A DNA stretch of 64,000 nucleotides from Roseinatronobacter thiooxidans (GTDB lineage Bacteria > Pseudomonadota > Alphaproteobacteria > Rhodobacterales > Rhodobacteraceae): NCBI RefSeq assembly GCF_001870675.1, contig NZ_MEHT01000023.1, forward strand, positions 1 through 64,000. Reading direction: 5' to 3'. The position numbers and the translations under genes are program-made. A model generated the notes under the pieces. The model saw nothing but the letters and a program-made list of their open reading frames with translations, did not search any database and had not been told where the DNA came from. Positions 17,946-26,056 of the stretch are shown in pieces (position 1 is the stretch's first letter; every line of letters begins with the position of its first letter).

Positions 17946-18554
17946 ATGAAGAATATCGTCCTGCCCATCATCCTGGCAATGTCAAGCATGCAGGCTGCGG
18001 CGCAGTCCCTGTCTGTCGAGGATATTCGCGCGCAGATTGAGGCAGAGCAGTCACAGCCAAACCCGTATGACGAACTGCTGGCCGATCCTGACCCGGCTAT
18101 CGCACGCCGCGCCATGGAGATCATGATCGAGTCAGGCGATGTGGTGTTGCGCGATATTGCGATAGAGTTTGGCGTGAACAGTCCAGATCCGGAATTCCGC
18201 CATCTTGCGATGCTGGCTTGGTTCAAAAGCAATCCGCGCATGGAAATTGTGTTCCAAAACAACGGATCACCTGACCAGAACTATCGTTCTGTTTCCAGAA
18301 ACTGGGGGTCTGAGCCAAATTCCCAAGGCGAGTTTATCTGGATTACCCAAATTACCGGATACGATGCCGAGAGGACATGTTTCCGGAATGCGCAGGGGTG
18401 TCTGTTCCGGCATACACCGAACGGCGCATGGATCTACCAATTGTCACGCTGGCAGGAAATCGCGATCGACAATCAGGGGCAGCTTGCTGGTGAGATCAGC
18501 ATCGGCGGCGGCGGGCAAGTCGCCAATGTGCGTTTCCGTGTGCCGGTGCCGTGA
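17946..18554 (+). CDS. Hypothetical exported protein with HEAT-like helical repeats
   Basis: Family not recognised. 202 residues from the ATG at 17946, chosen because GGAG lies five bases upstream and because it starts a clean signal peptide (KNIVLPIILAMSSMQAAAQ). The mature N-terminal half (ELLADPDPAIARRAMEIMI, then SPDPEFRHLAMLAWFKS) looks like two HEAT/armadillo-type helical repeats. The C-terminal half contains two cysteines (TCFRNAQGC), possibly a disulfide, and a Gly-rich beta segment (ISIGGGGQVANVRFRV). It converges with the protease-like gene, leaving a five-base gap. With the next three genes it may form a functional group of envelope proteins. Confidence 0.7.
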   Translation: MKNIVLPIILAMSSMQAAAQSLSVEDIRAQIEAEQSQPNPYDELLADPDPAIARRAMEIMIESGDVVLRDIAIEFGVNSPDPEFRHLAMLAWFKSNPRMEIVFQNNGSPDQNYRSVSRNWGSEPNSQGEFIWITQITGYDAERTCFRNAQGCLFRHTPNGAWIYQLSRWQEIAIDNQGQLAGEISIGGGGQVANVRFRVPVP

Positions 18555-18559
18555 TCACG

Positions 18560-19636
18560 TTATCGCATCAAGACAGCCTCGATGCCAATGGGCCCGAAAT
18601 CCTGCGCTGTTTCTATTGTAAAGCGCACCCACCGCGCCAGTTGTGCCGAGCGATTGATGGTAAACACACCATCAGGTGCCATTTCAGCTTCGGCAAAGTG
18701 GCGCCAGCCCGCTGTCGGCTCGGCGGCTGTGCTGACTTCGACGCGGATCAGTCGCGGCAGCGCGTAATCGGCGTCCGGGTCTGACCGCAAATCGATGCGG
18801 GCCAATGCCCCCGGGTTCACACCGGGAATTCGGAAAATGATCTGGTTGCGACCAGCAGGAAAGACATATGCGCCCTCCTGCCGCATGTTTTCGGGCGCAG
18901 TGTTGCTGTTCAGGGGCGGCTGGGTGACAGAGTGCAGCACAATCCGCATGCCGTCCACAAGTGGCGCTGTATCCGCGCTTGGCGCAGTGCCGACAAAGCG
19001 CACGCTGCGCTGGACCCAACGCGCGACATTCTGATACAGTTCTTCGATGCGAATGAACTGCCCCTCTTGGCCATCAGTCGTTGTCACCACCATGCCCATA
19101 GGCCGGTCCCCGACAAAGGCGAAAGCGCCAGATGTTCCGCGAAAGAACGCATCTTCCTGCCGCGCCATGCGGGCCTTGAATGTCAGATAGCGGGCGTCTT
19201 CGAACTCCAGCGCACTGCGCTCTACTTCTCCGGTGTCGCGCAGGCGCAGCAAATGCATCGGCTGTCCGGCATCCACTTCAAGGCTTTGGTCAAACTGCGT
19301 CAGGGGGGTGCGACAATAGTCCCCCAACCCTTCGGCGCGGACTGTGCCGATGGCCAGATCCATGTCATCCCAGAACGGGCTTTCCATAGTGGCACTGGCG
19401 CTGCGCATGGGCGATGCTGTCTTGACCGTCGCTATGCGGCGGCTGCCAGTCACATGGCGCGGCGTAATCAAATAACAGACGCCCCCATGCCGCAGCACGA
19501 ACCCATGTCCAACCTCCGGCCCGCTCTCGACGCGGACAATCTGTGCGAATACAGGGTTTGACGAGGCGCTGCTAATCACTAACATGAAAGTTGCAGCTGA
19601 CAGTACGAGAGCAAAGATGCGACAGATTTCTTTCAT
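18560..19636 (-). CDS. Exported trypsin-like serine protease with C-terminal beta domain
   Basis: 358 residues with an N-terminal signal peptide ending near PVFAQ. Residues about 35-230 resemble a chymotrypsin-fold peptidase with a plausible complete triad: His61 in YLITPRHVTG, Asp93 in DDMDLAIGTV and Ser169 in FRGTSGAF. Cys54 and Cys108 may form a disulfide. The C-terminal 120 residues are beta-rich, ending in ARWVRFTIETAQDFGPIGIEAV, and resemble a discoidin/carbohydrate-binding jelly roll; that assignment is tentative. AAAGGGA precedes the ATG. Its first 20 bases overlap the start of the divergent gene at 19617. Probable periplasmic or surface protease of unknown target; catalytic activity is inferred from motifs only. 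Confidence 0.72.
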   Translation of the reverse strand: MKEICRIFALVLSAATFMLVISSASSNPVFAQIVRVESGPEVGHGFVLRHGGVCYLITPRHVTGSRRIATVKTASPMRSASATMESPFWDDMDLAIGTVRAEGLGDYCRTPLTQFDQSLEVDAGQPMHLLRLRDTGEVERSALEFEDARYLTFKARMARQEDAFFRGTSGAFAFVGDRPMGMVVTTTDGQEGQFIRIEELYQNVARWVQRSVRFVGTAPSADTAPLVDGMRIVLHSVTQPPLNSNTAPENMRQEGAYVFPAGRNQIIFRIPGVNPGALARIDLRSDPDADYALPRLIRVEVSTAAEPTAGWRHFAEAEMAPDGVFTINRSAQLARWVRFTIETAQDFGPIGIEAVLMR

Positions 19637-20327
19637 GGCAATCCCTTTTTTCTTTACTCCAGCATATGCGCAAGAGCCTGTCAGCTTTTCAACGCTTCTT
19701 CCGGATCAAGCGAATATAATTGAGGAACTCAGAGCCAGCCCAGCGATTTCAGGCGCACGCATTGTCGGTATCATGCGGGCAGGCGCCGAGGTGCAAGCCG
19801 CGGGACCGGATTTCCTGCTTCAGGTTCCTTATGGCTGGTCCCATGACAGTGTGTGCCTGCGGGTTGTCAGTGTCGATGCGCTGTACGAGGCGCAGGCAAG
19901 CTATGATGTGCCACAGCTGCATGGCGCGCAAACCGTCAGGCTGGAATTCAGCTCTCGCAAGCCGCAATTCTGGAACTCGCTGGCACAACGCGCCGAGAGC
20001 GATGCGATTACGGCACTTGCAACGAAAGGCTCTTGCGATCTGCCACGCGAACAGGCGCTTGCAATACCTGTCGAGATTGGCGCACCAGCAGAACATGTGC
20101 GCGTGTCGGTCTTCCTGAATACGTTTCGGTCCGAAGAGGCATTTGTCTTGTGGAATGGCGAAGAGATCGCGTGCGAGCCTGTGAACGCCCCGATCCGCAC
20201 AGCCTTTGACATGCGCTGCACCGTAGACCTTGATCCCGTTGCGTCGCCCTCTGCATCTGATTTGGTAATTTACCCCATTCGGGCAGGTGAACTTGGCCTG
20301 CCAATGACAGCCCGGCTGCACCCATGA
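19617..20327 (+). CDS. Hypothetical exported protein
   Basis: Family not recognised. 236 residues from the ATG at 19617, which begins a good signal peptide (MRQISFMAIPFFFTPAYAQ). An ATG at 19584 would add 11 polar residues before the signal. The mature protein has four cysteines (VCLRV, GSCDLP, IACEP, MRCTV), consistent with two disulfides in the periplasm, and several beta-strand-like stretches. It overlaps the next gene by ATGA, so the two are coupled and probably interact. Its 5' end overlaps the 5' end of the divergent protease gene. Confidence 0.65.
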   Translation: MRQISFMAIPFFFTPAYAQEPVSFSTLLPDQANIIEELRASPAISGARIVGIMRAGAEVQAAGPDFLLQVPYGWSHDSVCLRVVSVDALYEAQASYDVPQLHGAQTVRLEFSSRKPQFWNSLAQRAESDAITALATKGSCDLPREQALAIPVEIGAPAEHVRVSVFLNTFRSEEAFVLWNGEEIACEPVNAPIRTAFDMRCTVDLDPVASPSASDLVIYPIRAGELGLPMTARLHP

Positions 20328-21256
20328 AGCACGATATTCACCTTGTCATTTTCAGATTGGACCAGGTCCGAAAACTATCTTTGGCGTTTCTGGTCATCGG
20401 CGTGACAATGGGGTTTCTGATTGCGCTGGCAAGTGGTCTGGGCAGTGACCGGACCCTTATTATCGAGGCGGAAACCCGCTGGGCTGGCATTAAATTCGGA
20501 GGTGATACAGAGGCTTGGCCGATCGATACATCGCCCGTCTGCCTGACGCGCCCGCAACGTGACCTGACCATACCGCGCGGGGATGGCCCTTGCGATGCGC
20601 GTTTGTTCAACATCAGCCAGTCGCAAACCGGATTTATAGAGTGGGGCCGGGATGGGGAAGCAGATGTCTCGGTCGGCACGGATGGCGGGTTGATGATCCG
20701 TGTCATACGTTCGCAAACCTACCCCGAAGGGACGCTTGTCTTGGTTGATCGGGAAACCTGGCAGACGATCGGTGCTTTGTCGTGGTTCGGATATATCACT
20801 GTTGGCAAAACCGCCGAGAGTGGCGAGCGCGGTTTGCTGTTGTCAGGGCAATTTGAAATACGCGAATTGTTCAGGTGGTTCTGGCCAAGCATCCGTGGCA
20901 CAGAAGTGGTGAAATCGGGGTTCTTGCGCCAAGGCGAGGCGATTGCTTTGATAGATACCAGTCGGGCGTCACGGCAACCCGCGCATATATCCATGCAGAG
21001 TTTCGGCCACATTTTCTTTGCAGACCGTGCGGATGCATTTCGGGTTGTCGGATTGACATCTGTTGGAAGGCCCGCGCTGTCGATCCGTTTCCTCGGGGCG
21101 GACAAACCCACAATCATCAGGCCGAACTGGATTGATCGGGTCACGTCCAGCCCAATGCTTGCAGCCTTGATAACCATCTTCGCGGTCCTGATATCGGTTA
21201 CAAAATTCGTGACCGCGTGGATTTTCCCGCGCGCGGAGCAGCGCCGCGAAACTTAG
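20324..21256 (+). CDS. Hypothetical membrane protein with large periplasmic domain
   Basis: Family not recognised. 310 residues with one membrane helix near the N-terminus (about 18-40, LSLAFLVIGVTMGFLIALASG) and one near the C-terminus (about 275-300, MLAALITIFAVLISVTKFVTAWIF). About 230 residues lie between them on one side of the membrane. The central part contains two cysteines (PVCLTRP, GPCDAR). The start overlaps the upstream secreted-protein gene by ATGA. This suggests an anchored partner of the exported proteins encoded at 17946-20327. No catalytic motif seen. Confidence 0.65.
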   Translation: MKHDIHLVIFRLDQVRKLSLAFLVIGVTMGFLIALASGLGSDRTLIIEAETRWAGIKFGGDTEAWPIDTSPVCLTRPQRDLTIPRGDGPCDARLFNISQSQTGFIEWGRDGEADVSVGTDGGLMIRVIRSQTYPEGTLVLVDRETWQTIGALSWFGYITVGKTAESGERGLLLSGQFEIRELFRWFWPSIRGTEVVKSGFLRQGEAIALIDTSRASRQPAHISMQSFGHIFFADRADAFRVVGLTSVGRPALSIRFLGADKPTIIRPNWIDRVTSSPMLAALITIFAVLISVTKFVTAWIFPRAEQRRET

Positions 21257-21385
21257 GCGGCGCGGTGTTGCGCTGGCCAGTTGCCGCTGAAGCTGCTTGA
21301 CCGACAGGCCAAGCGCTTCTGCGACACGTTCGATATTGCAGTTTCCTGTGCCCACAATGCTGGGAATGGTCAGGGCAACAGTCAC
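21215..21385 (-). pseudogene. Remnant of an AraC-family regulator (HTH only)
   Basis: The minus frame reads NIERVAEALGLSVKQLQRQLA and then FAALLRARE, the first helix-turn-helix of AraC-type C-terminal domains. There is no ligand-binding domain upstream and the frame runs into DNA antisense to the membrane-protein gene. It appears to be a truncated, decayed copy. The flanking 21257-21461 interval holds nothing else recognised. Confidence 0.5.
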
Positions 21386-21461
21386 CGAATATCACGACAG
21401 CCACGATGGGCGGCTATGGCGGTGGCACCTCGAAGGCGACAATCGGCACACTCACGGCGGG

Positions 21462-22175
21462 TTACCCCAACAGCCGCTTTTCCACCGAGCGCAAATGCAT
21501 GCGCATCGCCCCCTGCGCCGCATCCGGGTCACGCAGGGCGATTTCTTCGATGATTCTGGCATGTTCCGCGAAGCTTTTGTGTTCGGCCTGCGGGCGGGGG
21601 CCGGTGCGAACCATGCGCCCCCAAGAGACCATACGCCGCAACGTGTTCAACTGGTCAAACAGCGCAAGCAGAGAGGTAGAGCCAGTGCTTTCCGCGATCA
21701 AACGGTGAAAGTCATTGTCCAGCGCTTCATATTCCCGCCATGTGCCAACCTGCGCGACACGTTCGACATTCAACCGCATCTTGGCAATGTCGGATGCCGA
21801 GGCATGCAGCGCCGCCTCTCGGGCAATGGCGGGTTCCAGCGTTGCGCGGGCACGAAACACATCGGCAGGGCTAACCTGCCTTGCAAGTTGGCTTATGGCA
21901 TCTGGCGGTGCTGCGGCGGGGTCCACCTCGGTCAGGAAGGTGCCTTTTCCGACATGGCGCCAAATGCGGTTTTCTTGCTCCAGCACCTGCAAGGCCCGCC
22001 GCAGCACCGCGCGGTTCAGGCCCAGATCGGTACACAGCACCCGTTCCGATGGCAGGCGCTCTCCGGGTTTGAAGGATCGGTCGGCAATATAGGCGCGCAA
22101 TTGCGCCAGACCGGAACTTTCGGAAACACCATGATCAGGCGCGGATTTCTGTGGCAGGGTCATATGGTCTGGCAT
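21462..22175 (-). CDS. GntR-family regulator, FCD (FadR) subfamily
   Basis: 237 residues. The winged HTH spans about 25-85 (LRAYIADRSFKPGERLPSERVLCTDLGLNRAVLRRALQVLEQENRIWRHVGKGTFL). The C-terminal FCD ligand domain contains metal-type residues in DNDFHRLIAES and in the His-rich end (EHARIIEEIA, MRMHLRSVE). It diverges from a fumarylacetoacetate-hydrolase-family gene, with an operator-like sequence at 22182-22199, just upstream of its start. It is clearly related in layout and sequence (IWRHVGxGTF) to the regulator at 23180, so the two arose by duplication or serve the same pathway. Confidence 0.9.
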   Translation of the reverse strand: MPDHMTLPQKSAPDHGVSESSGLAQLRAYIADRSFKPGERLPSERVLCTDLGLNRAVLRRALQVLEQENRIWRHVGKGTFLTEVDPAAAPPDAISQLARQVSPADVFRARATLEPAIAREAALHASASDIAKMRLNVERVAQVGTWREYEALDNDFHRLIAESTGSTSLLALFDQLNTLRRMVSWGRMVRTGPRPQAEHKSFAEHARIIEEIALRDPDAAQGAMRMHLRSVEKRLLG

Positions 22176-22181
22176 GGTTTA

Positions 22182-22199
22182 GTCAATACTGGAATTGGT
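22182..22199. promoter_or_regulatory. Probable GntR operator, copy 1
   Basis: Read on the minus strand this is ACCAAT-TCCAGT-ATTGAC. It matches, with the same six-base spacer, the perfect palindrome ACCAAT-CCCCGT-ATTGGT upstream of the second GntR gene. It lies 6 bp before the regulator start and between divergent genes, as expected for autoregulation. Site function is inferred. Confidence 0.5.
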
Positions 22200-22283
22200 T
22201 AAGTCTGTCCAGATTGATCCTGATTGATCTGTCCATTCAAATCTGTGATCAAGAGGTTCAGCCTATAAAGGAGACATTTGCCC

Positions 22284-22970
22284 ATGCCAAATTACGCGTT
22301 CAGCCCGCCGCCTGTGGTAACCCTGCCGATTGAAGGGTCCGATGCGCTTTTCCCCGTCCGGCGCGTCTATTGCATCGGGCGCAATTATGCGGCGCATGCC
22401 ATCGAGATGGGCCACGACCCCGACCGCGAGGCGCCGTTCTTCTTTCAGAAAAACCCGAACAATCTGACCACAGGCGACACGTTTCCTTACCCGCCCCAGA
22501 CCGGCGATGTGCATCATGAGATCGAAATGATCGTTGCGCTGAAATCCGGGGGAAAGAATATCCCGTTGGATCAGGCCTTGGGCCATGTCTGGGGCTATGG
22601 CCTTGGGCTGGATATGACGCGGCGTGACCTTCAGGGTGTGGCCAAGGAAATGGGCCGCCCATGGGAAATTGGCAAGGCTTTTGAAGACTCCGCGCCTGTC
22701 AGCGCGCTGCGCCCTGTGTCAGACGTGGGCCATCCGTCAGCAGGCTTGGTGCAGCTGAAGGTCAATGGCACACCGAAACAGACAGGTGATCTGAACCAGA
22801 TGATCTGGAAAGTGCCCGAGATGATCTCGTATCTGTCTGATTTCTTCGAGCTGGCCGCTGGCGATGTGATCATGACAGGAACCCCGTCAGGTGTTGGTGC
22901 GGTCGTGCGCGGCGACGTGATGGAATGCCATGTCGAAGGTGTTGGCGATTTGACCGTGACAGTTATTTAA
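22284..22970 (+). CDS. Fumarylacetoacetate hydrolase family protein
   Basis: 228 residues of the FAH C-terminal-domain superfamily (hydrolases, isomerases and decarboxylases acting on beta-keto or oxalo-type acids with a divalent metal). Family blocks are VRRVYCIGRNYAAHAIEMG, FFFQKNPNNL, HHEIEMIVAL (metal-binding Glu pair), GYGLGLDMTRRDLQ (metal Asp) and DVIMTGTPSGVG. It is of the short YcgM/maleylpyruvate-hydrolase-like length. Start ATG at 22284; an in-frame TTG at 22278 is closer to the AAAGGAGA box and cannot be excluded. Divergent from the GntR regulator. Probably acts with the related enzyme at 24058 in one degradation pathway. Confidence 0.9.
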   Translation: MPNYAFSPPPVVTLPIEGSDALFPVRRVYCIGRNYAAHAIEMGHDPDREAPFFFQKNPNNLTTGDTFPYPPQTGDVHHEIEMIVALKSGGKNIPLDQALGHVWGYGLGLDMTRRDLQGVAKEMGRPWEIGKAFEDSAPVSALRPVSDVGHPSAGLVQLKVNGTPKQTGDLNQMIWKVPEMISYLSDFFELAAGDVIMTGTPSGVGAVVRGDVMECHVEGVGDLTVTVI

Positions 22971-23179
22971 TTCGCCACCTGTTATGGGGGTGCGGCTTGT
23001 GCGCGGCGGGCAAAGTTAACGCTCGGGTGTGCGGGGCATTTGGGCGACTGGGCTGCACCCCTTGTGTGGAGTAAGGCCGCAGGCCGCCGCGCGGCTTGTG
23101 TAAGTCGTCCAAACTCCGCGCCCGCGCGCTTCCTTTTCGGGGGCTTATGTCGGGGGGGCAAGCACGCGGCAGATGGCGG

Positions 23180-23857
23180 TCATCCCCCCAATGCTGGCAG
23201 CACCCTGTCGCGGACTGACACCAGATGATCGGACATCAACTGTGATGCGAGCGTGGCATCCCGTGCCAAGATGGCAGCGCAGATGGCATCATGCTCTGAA
23301 AAACTGGGGTGATCGGGGGGCGGCATCTTGTTCGATCTGGATTGCCCCCAAACGGTCGAGCGTCTGACGACATTCAGGATATCGAAAAAATAAACCAGCA
23401 ATTTGTTATGTGTCGCCTTGGCGATGGCATAGTGAAGGTTGTTGTCCCAGGCTTCATAGCTGCGCCAATCGGTGGCCGCCTGACACCGCTCTTTGCAGGA
23501 AATGATTCTGTCGAAATCCGATGATGTGCCGTAGATCGCGGCCAATCGTGCCAGATCCGGTTCAATAACCATCCGTGCCACGATAACCTGCGCGGGGCTT
23601 GCAAGCTCACCCAGATAGGCCGCATCGGCCAGATTCAGCACGGGCTGTGCACCGATGAATGTGCCGCGCCCGACGTGACGCCAGATCAGCCTGTCTTTTT
23701 CCAACTCTGCCAGGGCTTTGCGCAACTCTCCCCGTGTTACGTTAAAGTGTTGGCTTAGCACCCGTTCGGGCGGCAGGCGGTCGTTATGGTTGAACCGTTC
23801 CGCTGCAATATACGCCTTGATCTGTTCAGCAAGCCGCTGTGCGCCGGTGATATCCAC
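23180..23857 (-). CDS. GntR-family regulator, FCD (FadR) subfamily
   Basis: 225 residues with an N-terminal winged HTH (IKAYIAAERFNHNDRLPPERVLSQHFNVTRGELRKALAELEKDRLIWRHVGRGTFI) and an FCD domain (DNNLHYAIAKATHN, SEHDAICAAILARDA, LMSDHLVSVRD). It diverges from the FAH/ABC operon at 24058-27731. A perfect palindrome lies at 23863-23880, six bases from its start, and a TGGTGCACCA element at 23943. It is a likely repressor of that operon that responds to a pathway acid. The 22971-23179 gap downstream shows no feature. Confidence 0.9.
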   Translation of the reverse strand: MDITGAQRLAEQIKAYIAAERFNHNDRLPPERVLSQHFNVTRGELRKALAELEKDRLIWRHVGRGTFIGAQPVLNLADAAYLGELASPAQVIVARMVIEPDLARLAAIYGTSSDFDRIISCKERCQAATDWRSYEAWDNNLHYAIAKATHNKLLVYFFDILNVVRRSTVWGQSRSNKMPPPDHPSFSEHDAICAAILARDATLASQLMSDHLVSVRDRVLPALGG

Positions 23858-23862
23858 TTACG

Positions 23863-23880
23863 ACCAATCCCCGTATTGGT
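23863..23880. promoter_or_regulatory. Probable GntR operator, copy 2
   Basis: ACCAAT and ATTGGT form a perfect inverted repeat around CCCCGT, immediately upstream of the GntR start at 23857. It is the symmetrical counterpart of the site at 22182-22199. Placement suggests autoregulation plus control of the divergent operon. Confidence 0.6.
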
Positions 23881-23942
23881 TATATTTAAATCCTAGGCAG
23901 AAGGCAGAAACCCCGTTAGCGTACCTATAAGCGGCACAAGAT

Positions 23943-23952
23943 TGGTGCACCA
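23943..23952. promoter_or_regulatory. TGGTGCACCA palindrome upstream of FAH/ABC operon
   Basis: A perfect 10-bp palindrome flanked by AT and CA, about 106 bp before the gene at 24058. TGGT/ACCA half-sites are common for FCD-type GntR regulators, so it may be a second binding site of the neighbouring regulator. Evidence is symmetry and location only. Confidence 0.35.
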
Positions 23953-24057
23953 CACATTCATTGGCCAAGGCCAAATCTGTCTACACTGCCAGGCCGGTTT
24001 GTCAAAGGTCGATGTCAGTCGCACCAGCCCATACTCTAGTGAAGAAAGAAGCGTCTT

Positions 24058-24972
24058 ATGCGTTTTGCAACGATTTCTACCCGCACCGGACCCGCCTGCG
24101 CGGTCCAGTTGGCCAATGGGCAGTTCCTGCCCGTCGCTGCGGCTGGTGTGCAACATGCGGCCCTTCTGGACGGCAGCCTTCAGGCGGTGATCGAGGGCGG
24201 GGATGCCGCCTTGGCGGAACTGGCGCAGCTTGTGGCCCGCGCCGATGATGGCGACCCAAGCCTTGCGGCCTTGGCTGTGTCCGATCCCGAATTGCTTGCC
24301 CCGTTGCCGCGCCCTGCCAAGAATGTGTTTTGTGTTGGCCGCAATTATGCCGAACATATCGCAGAAGGGGCGCGGGCGCAAAACACCACGATTGCCGTGA
24401 CGGAAGTGCCGGTATTCTTCACCAAACCCTGCACCGCGGTTATTGGACCAGAGGCAGAGATTCCCATTTTTCCACAGGTCTCGACCCAGATTGATTATGA
24501 GGTGGAACTTGCGGTCATCATCGGCACGCCGGGGCGCAACATTGCCAAGGAACGGGCCTATGACCATGTCTGGGGCTATACAATCCTGAACGATATCACC
24601 GCGCGCGATGTGCAGCGCAGGCATGGCGGGCAATATTTCAAAGGCAAAGGGCTGGATGGGTCCTGCCCGCTAGGTCCGGTGGTGGTCACGCGCGACGAGT
24701 TGCCCGAACCGCAGAATATCGGGTTGCGCTGCTTGGTGAACGGGGAGGTTCGCCAGAGCAGTACAACTGCGAAAATGATCTTCGATATTCCCACCTTGAT
24801 TGCGTCGCTGTCAGAAGGGTTAACGCTAGAGGCGGGGGATATTATTGCCACCGGCACGCCTTCGGGGGTGGGCTATGCGATGGACCCGCCCCGGTTCTTG
24901 CAAGATGGCGATAAGGTGGTCTGCGAAATTGATGGAATTGGACGGTTGGCGAATACCCTTCGCACCGTCTGA
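24058..24972 (+). CDS. Fumarylacetoacetate hydrolase family protein (full-length form)
   Basis: 304 residues. An N-terminal 80-residue domain (MRFATISTRTGPACAVQLANG) precedes the FAH catalytic domain: KNVFCVGRNYAEHI, VFFTKPCTAVIGP, IDYEVELAVIIG (metal Glu pair), YTILNDITARDVQRRH (metal Asp), KGLDGSCPLGPVVV, GDIIATGTPSGVGYAM. This layout is seen in 2-hydroxyhepta-diene-dioate isomerase, ureidoglycolate-lyase-like and acylpyruvase proteins. It opens an operon with an NMT1-type ABC importer, so the imported compound is probably converted by this enzyme and by its paralogue at 22284. The substrate is unknown. Confidence 0.9.
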   Translation: MRFATISTRTGPACAVQLANGQFLPVAAAGVQHAALLDGSLQAVIEGGDAALAELAQLVARADDGDPSLAALAVSDPELLAPLPRPAKNVFCVGRNYAEHIAEGARAQNTTIAVTEVPVFFTKPCTAVIGPEAEIPIFPQVSTQIDYEVELAVIIGTPGRNIAKERAYDHVWGYTILNDITARDVQRRHGGQYFKGKGLDGSCPLGPVVVTRDELPEPQNIGLRCLVNGEVRQSSTTAKMIFDIPTLIASLSEGLTLEAGDIIATGTPSGVGYAMDPPRFLQDGDKVVCEIDGIGRLANTLRTV

Positions 24973-25036
24973 GACGCGAACCGGCCACATGGCCGGGCCG
25001 CACTGGACTGAAATTTTCATATTGGGAGGAGGCAAT

Positions 25037-26056
25037 ATGCTAAACAGACGTGGATTTACGACCCTCATAGCCGGGGCGATGGCCTTGGGTATGACCGCGC
25101 CGGCACTGGCACAGGACATGACACGCGTGACTGTCGTGCAACCCAGCCCATCTGCCATCAATTCTTTCAACGTATTTGTGGCCATTGGAGAAGGCTATTT
25201 CGCCGATGAAGGGCTGGATGTGACAGTAGAGGCCATCAACGGTTCTGGCGCTGTGCTTCAGGCGCTTTCAGCTGGTCAGGCACAGTTTGGGCGCCCTGGC
25301 CCTGGCCCGGTTCTGGCCGCGCGGGGCCGTGGTGTTGATGCGGTTTTCATCTATAACTTCTCGGCACGGTCCAATTTTGGCATTGTCGTGCCAGAAGATA
25401 GCCCTGTGCAGACCCCGGCCGATCTGGCAGGCATGGTCGTTGGCACCGGCACTGCGGATGGGGCCGAGGTGGGCTTTGCGCGCAACGTGATGTCCGGCTC
25501 GGGCATGACAGAGGGGACAGACTACACCTTTCTGACCGTGGGCGATGGTGGCCCCGCTGTTGCAGCATTCCAGCAAAACGCGATTTCCGCCTATTCAGCA
25601 TCCACCGCCGATGCGGCAATCCTGAACCAGCGCGGGCAGGCGGTGCGTGACATAACCCCCTCAGAATATGCGCGGTTCTTTGGCAATGGCTACATTACCA
25701 CAGGTGCCTTGATCCGCGACAACCCCGAACTGGTAGAGAAATTTGTCCGCGCAATCTACAGAGGGCATGCTTTCGCGCTTGATGATGCGAACCGCGACGC
25801 GGTGCTGGCGCATCTGGCAGCGGGCAACCCGCAGGAAAGCGAAGACAAGGAATTTGCGGCCTCGCTGTTCGAGGCAGTGCGCAGCAAAACCATTCCTGTC
25901 GATATGGCAAATGGGCTTGGTTACCAGCCGCCGGAAGTCTGGGAAGAATGGCAGGCTGTCCAGATTGCAGGGGGTGACCTTGCCGAACCTTTGCCGGACC
26001 TGACCGAAGCATATACCAATGAATTCACGCTGAAAGTTAACGGGAGCGCGAACTGA
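25037..26056 (+). CDS. ABC transporter substrate-binding protein (NMT1/THI5/SsuA-like)
   Basis: 339 residues with a signal peptide (LNRRGFTTLIAGAMALGMTAPALAQ). The mature domain has the NitT/TauT-family pattern: FVAIGEGYFADEGLDVTVEAINGSGAVLQALSAGQAQFGRPGPGPVL, then SPVQTPADLAGMVVGTGTADGAEVGFARNVM. Proteins of this type bind thiamine precursors, sulfonates, nitrate or aromatic acids. GGGAGGAGG precedes the ATG at 25037; the much longer frame start inside the FAH gene is not used. Its stop overlaps the ATPase start (TGATG). Next to FAH enzymes the ligand may be a hydroxy- or keto-acid from aromatic or pyrimidine breakdown; this is inference. Confidence 0.9.
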   Translation: MLNRRGFTTLIAGAMALGMTAPALAQDMTRVTVVQPSPSAINSFNVFVAIGEGYFADEGLDVTVEAINGSGAVLQALSAGQAQFGRPGPGPVLAARGRGVDAVFIYNFSARSNFGIVVPEDSPVQTPADLAGMVVGTGTADGAEVGFARNVMSGSGMTEGTDYTFLTVGDGGPAVAAFQQNAISAYSASTADAAILNQRGQAVRDITPSEYARFFGNGYITTGALIRDNPELVEKFVRAIYRGHAFALDDANRDAVLAHLAAGNPQESEDKEFAASLFEAVRSKTIPVDMANGLGYQPPEVWEEWQAVQIAGGDLAEPLPDLTEAYTNEFTLKVNGSAN

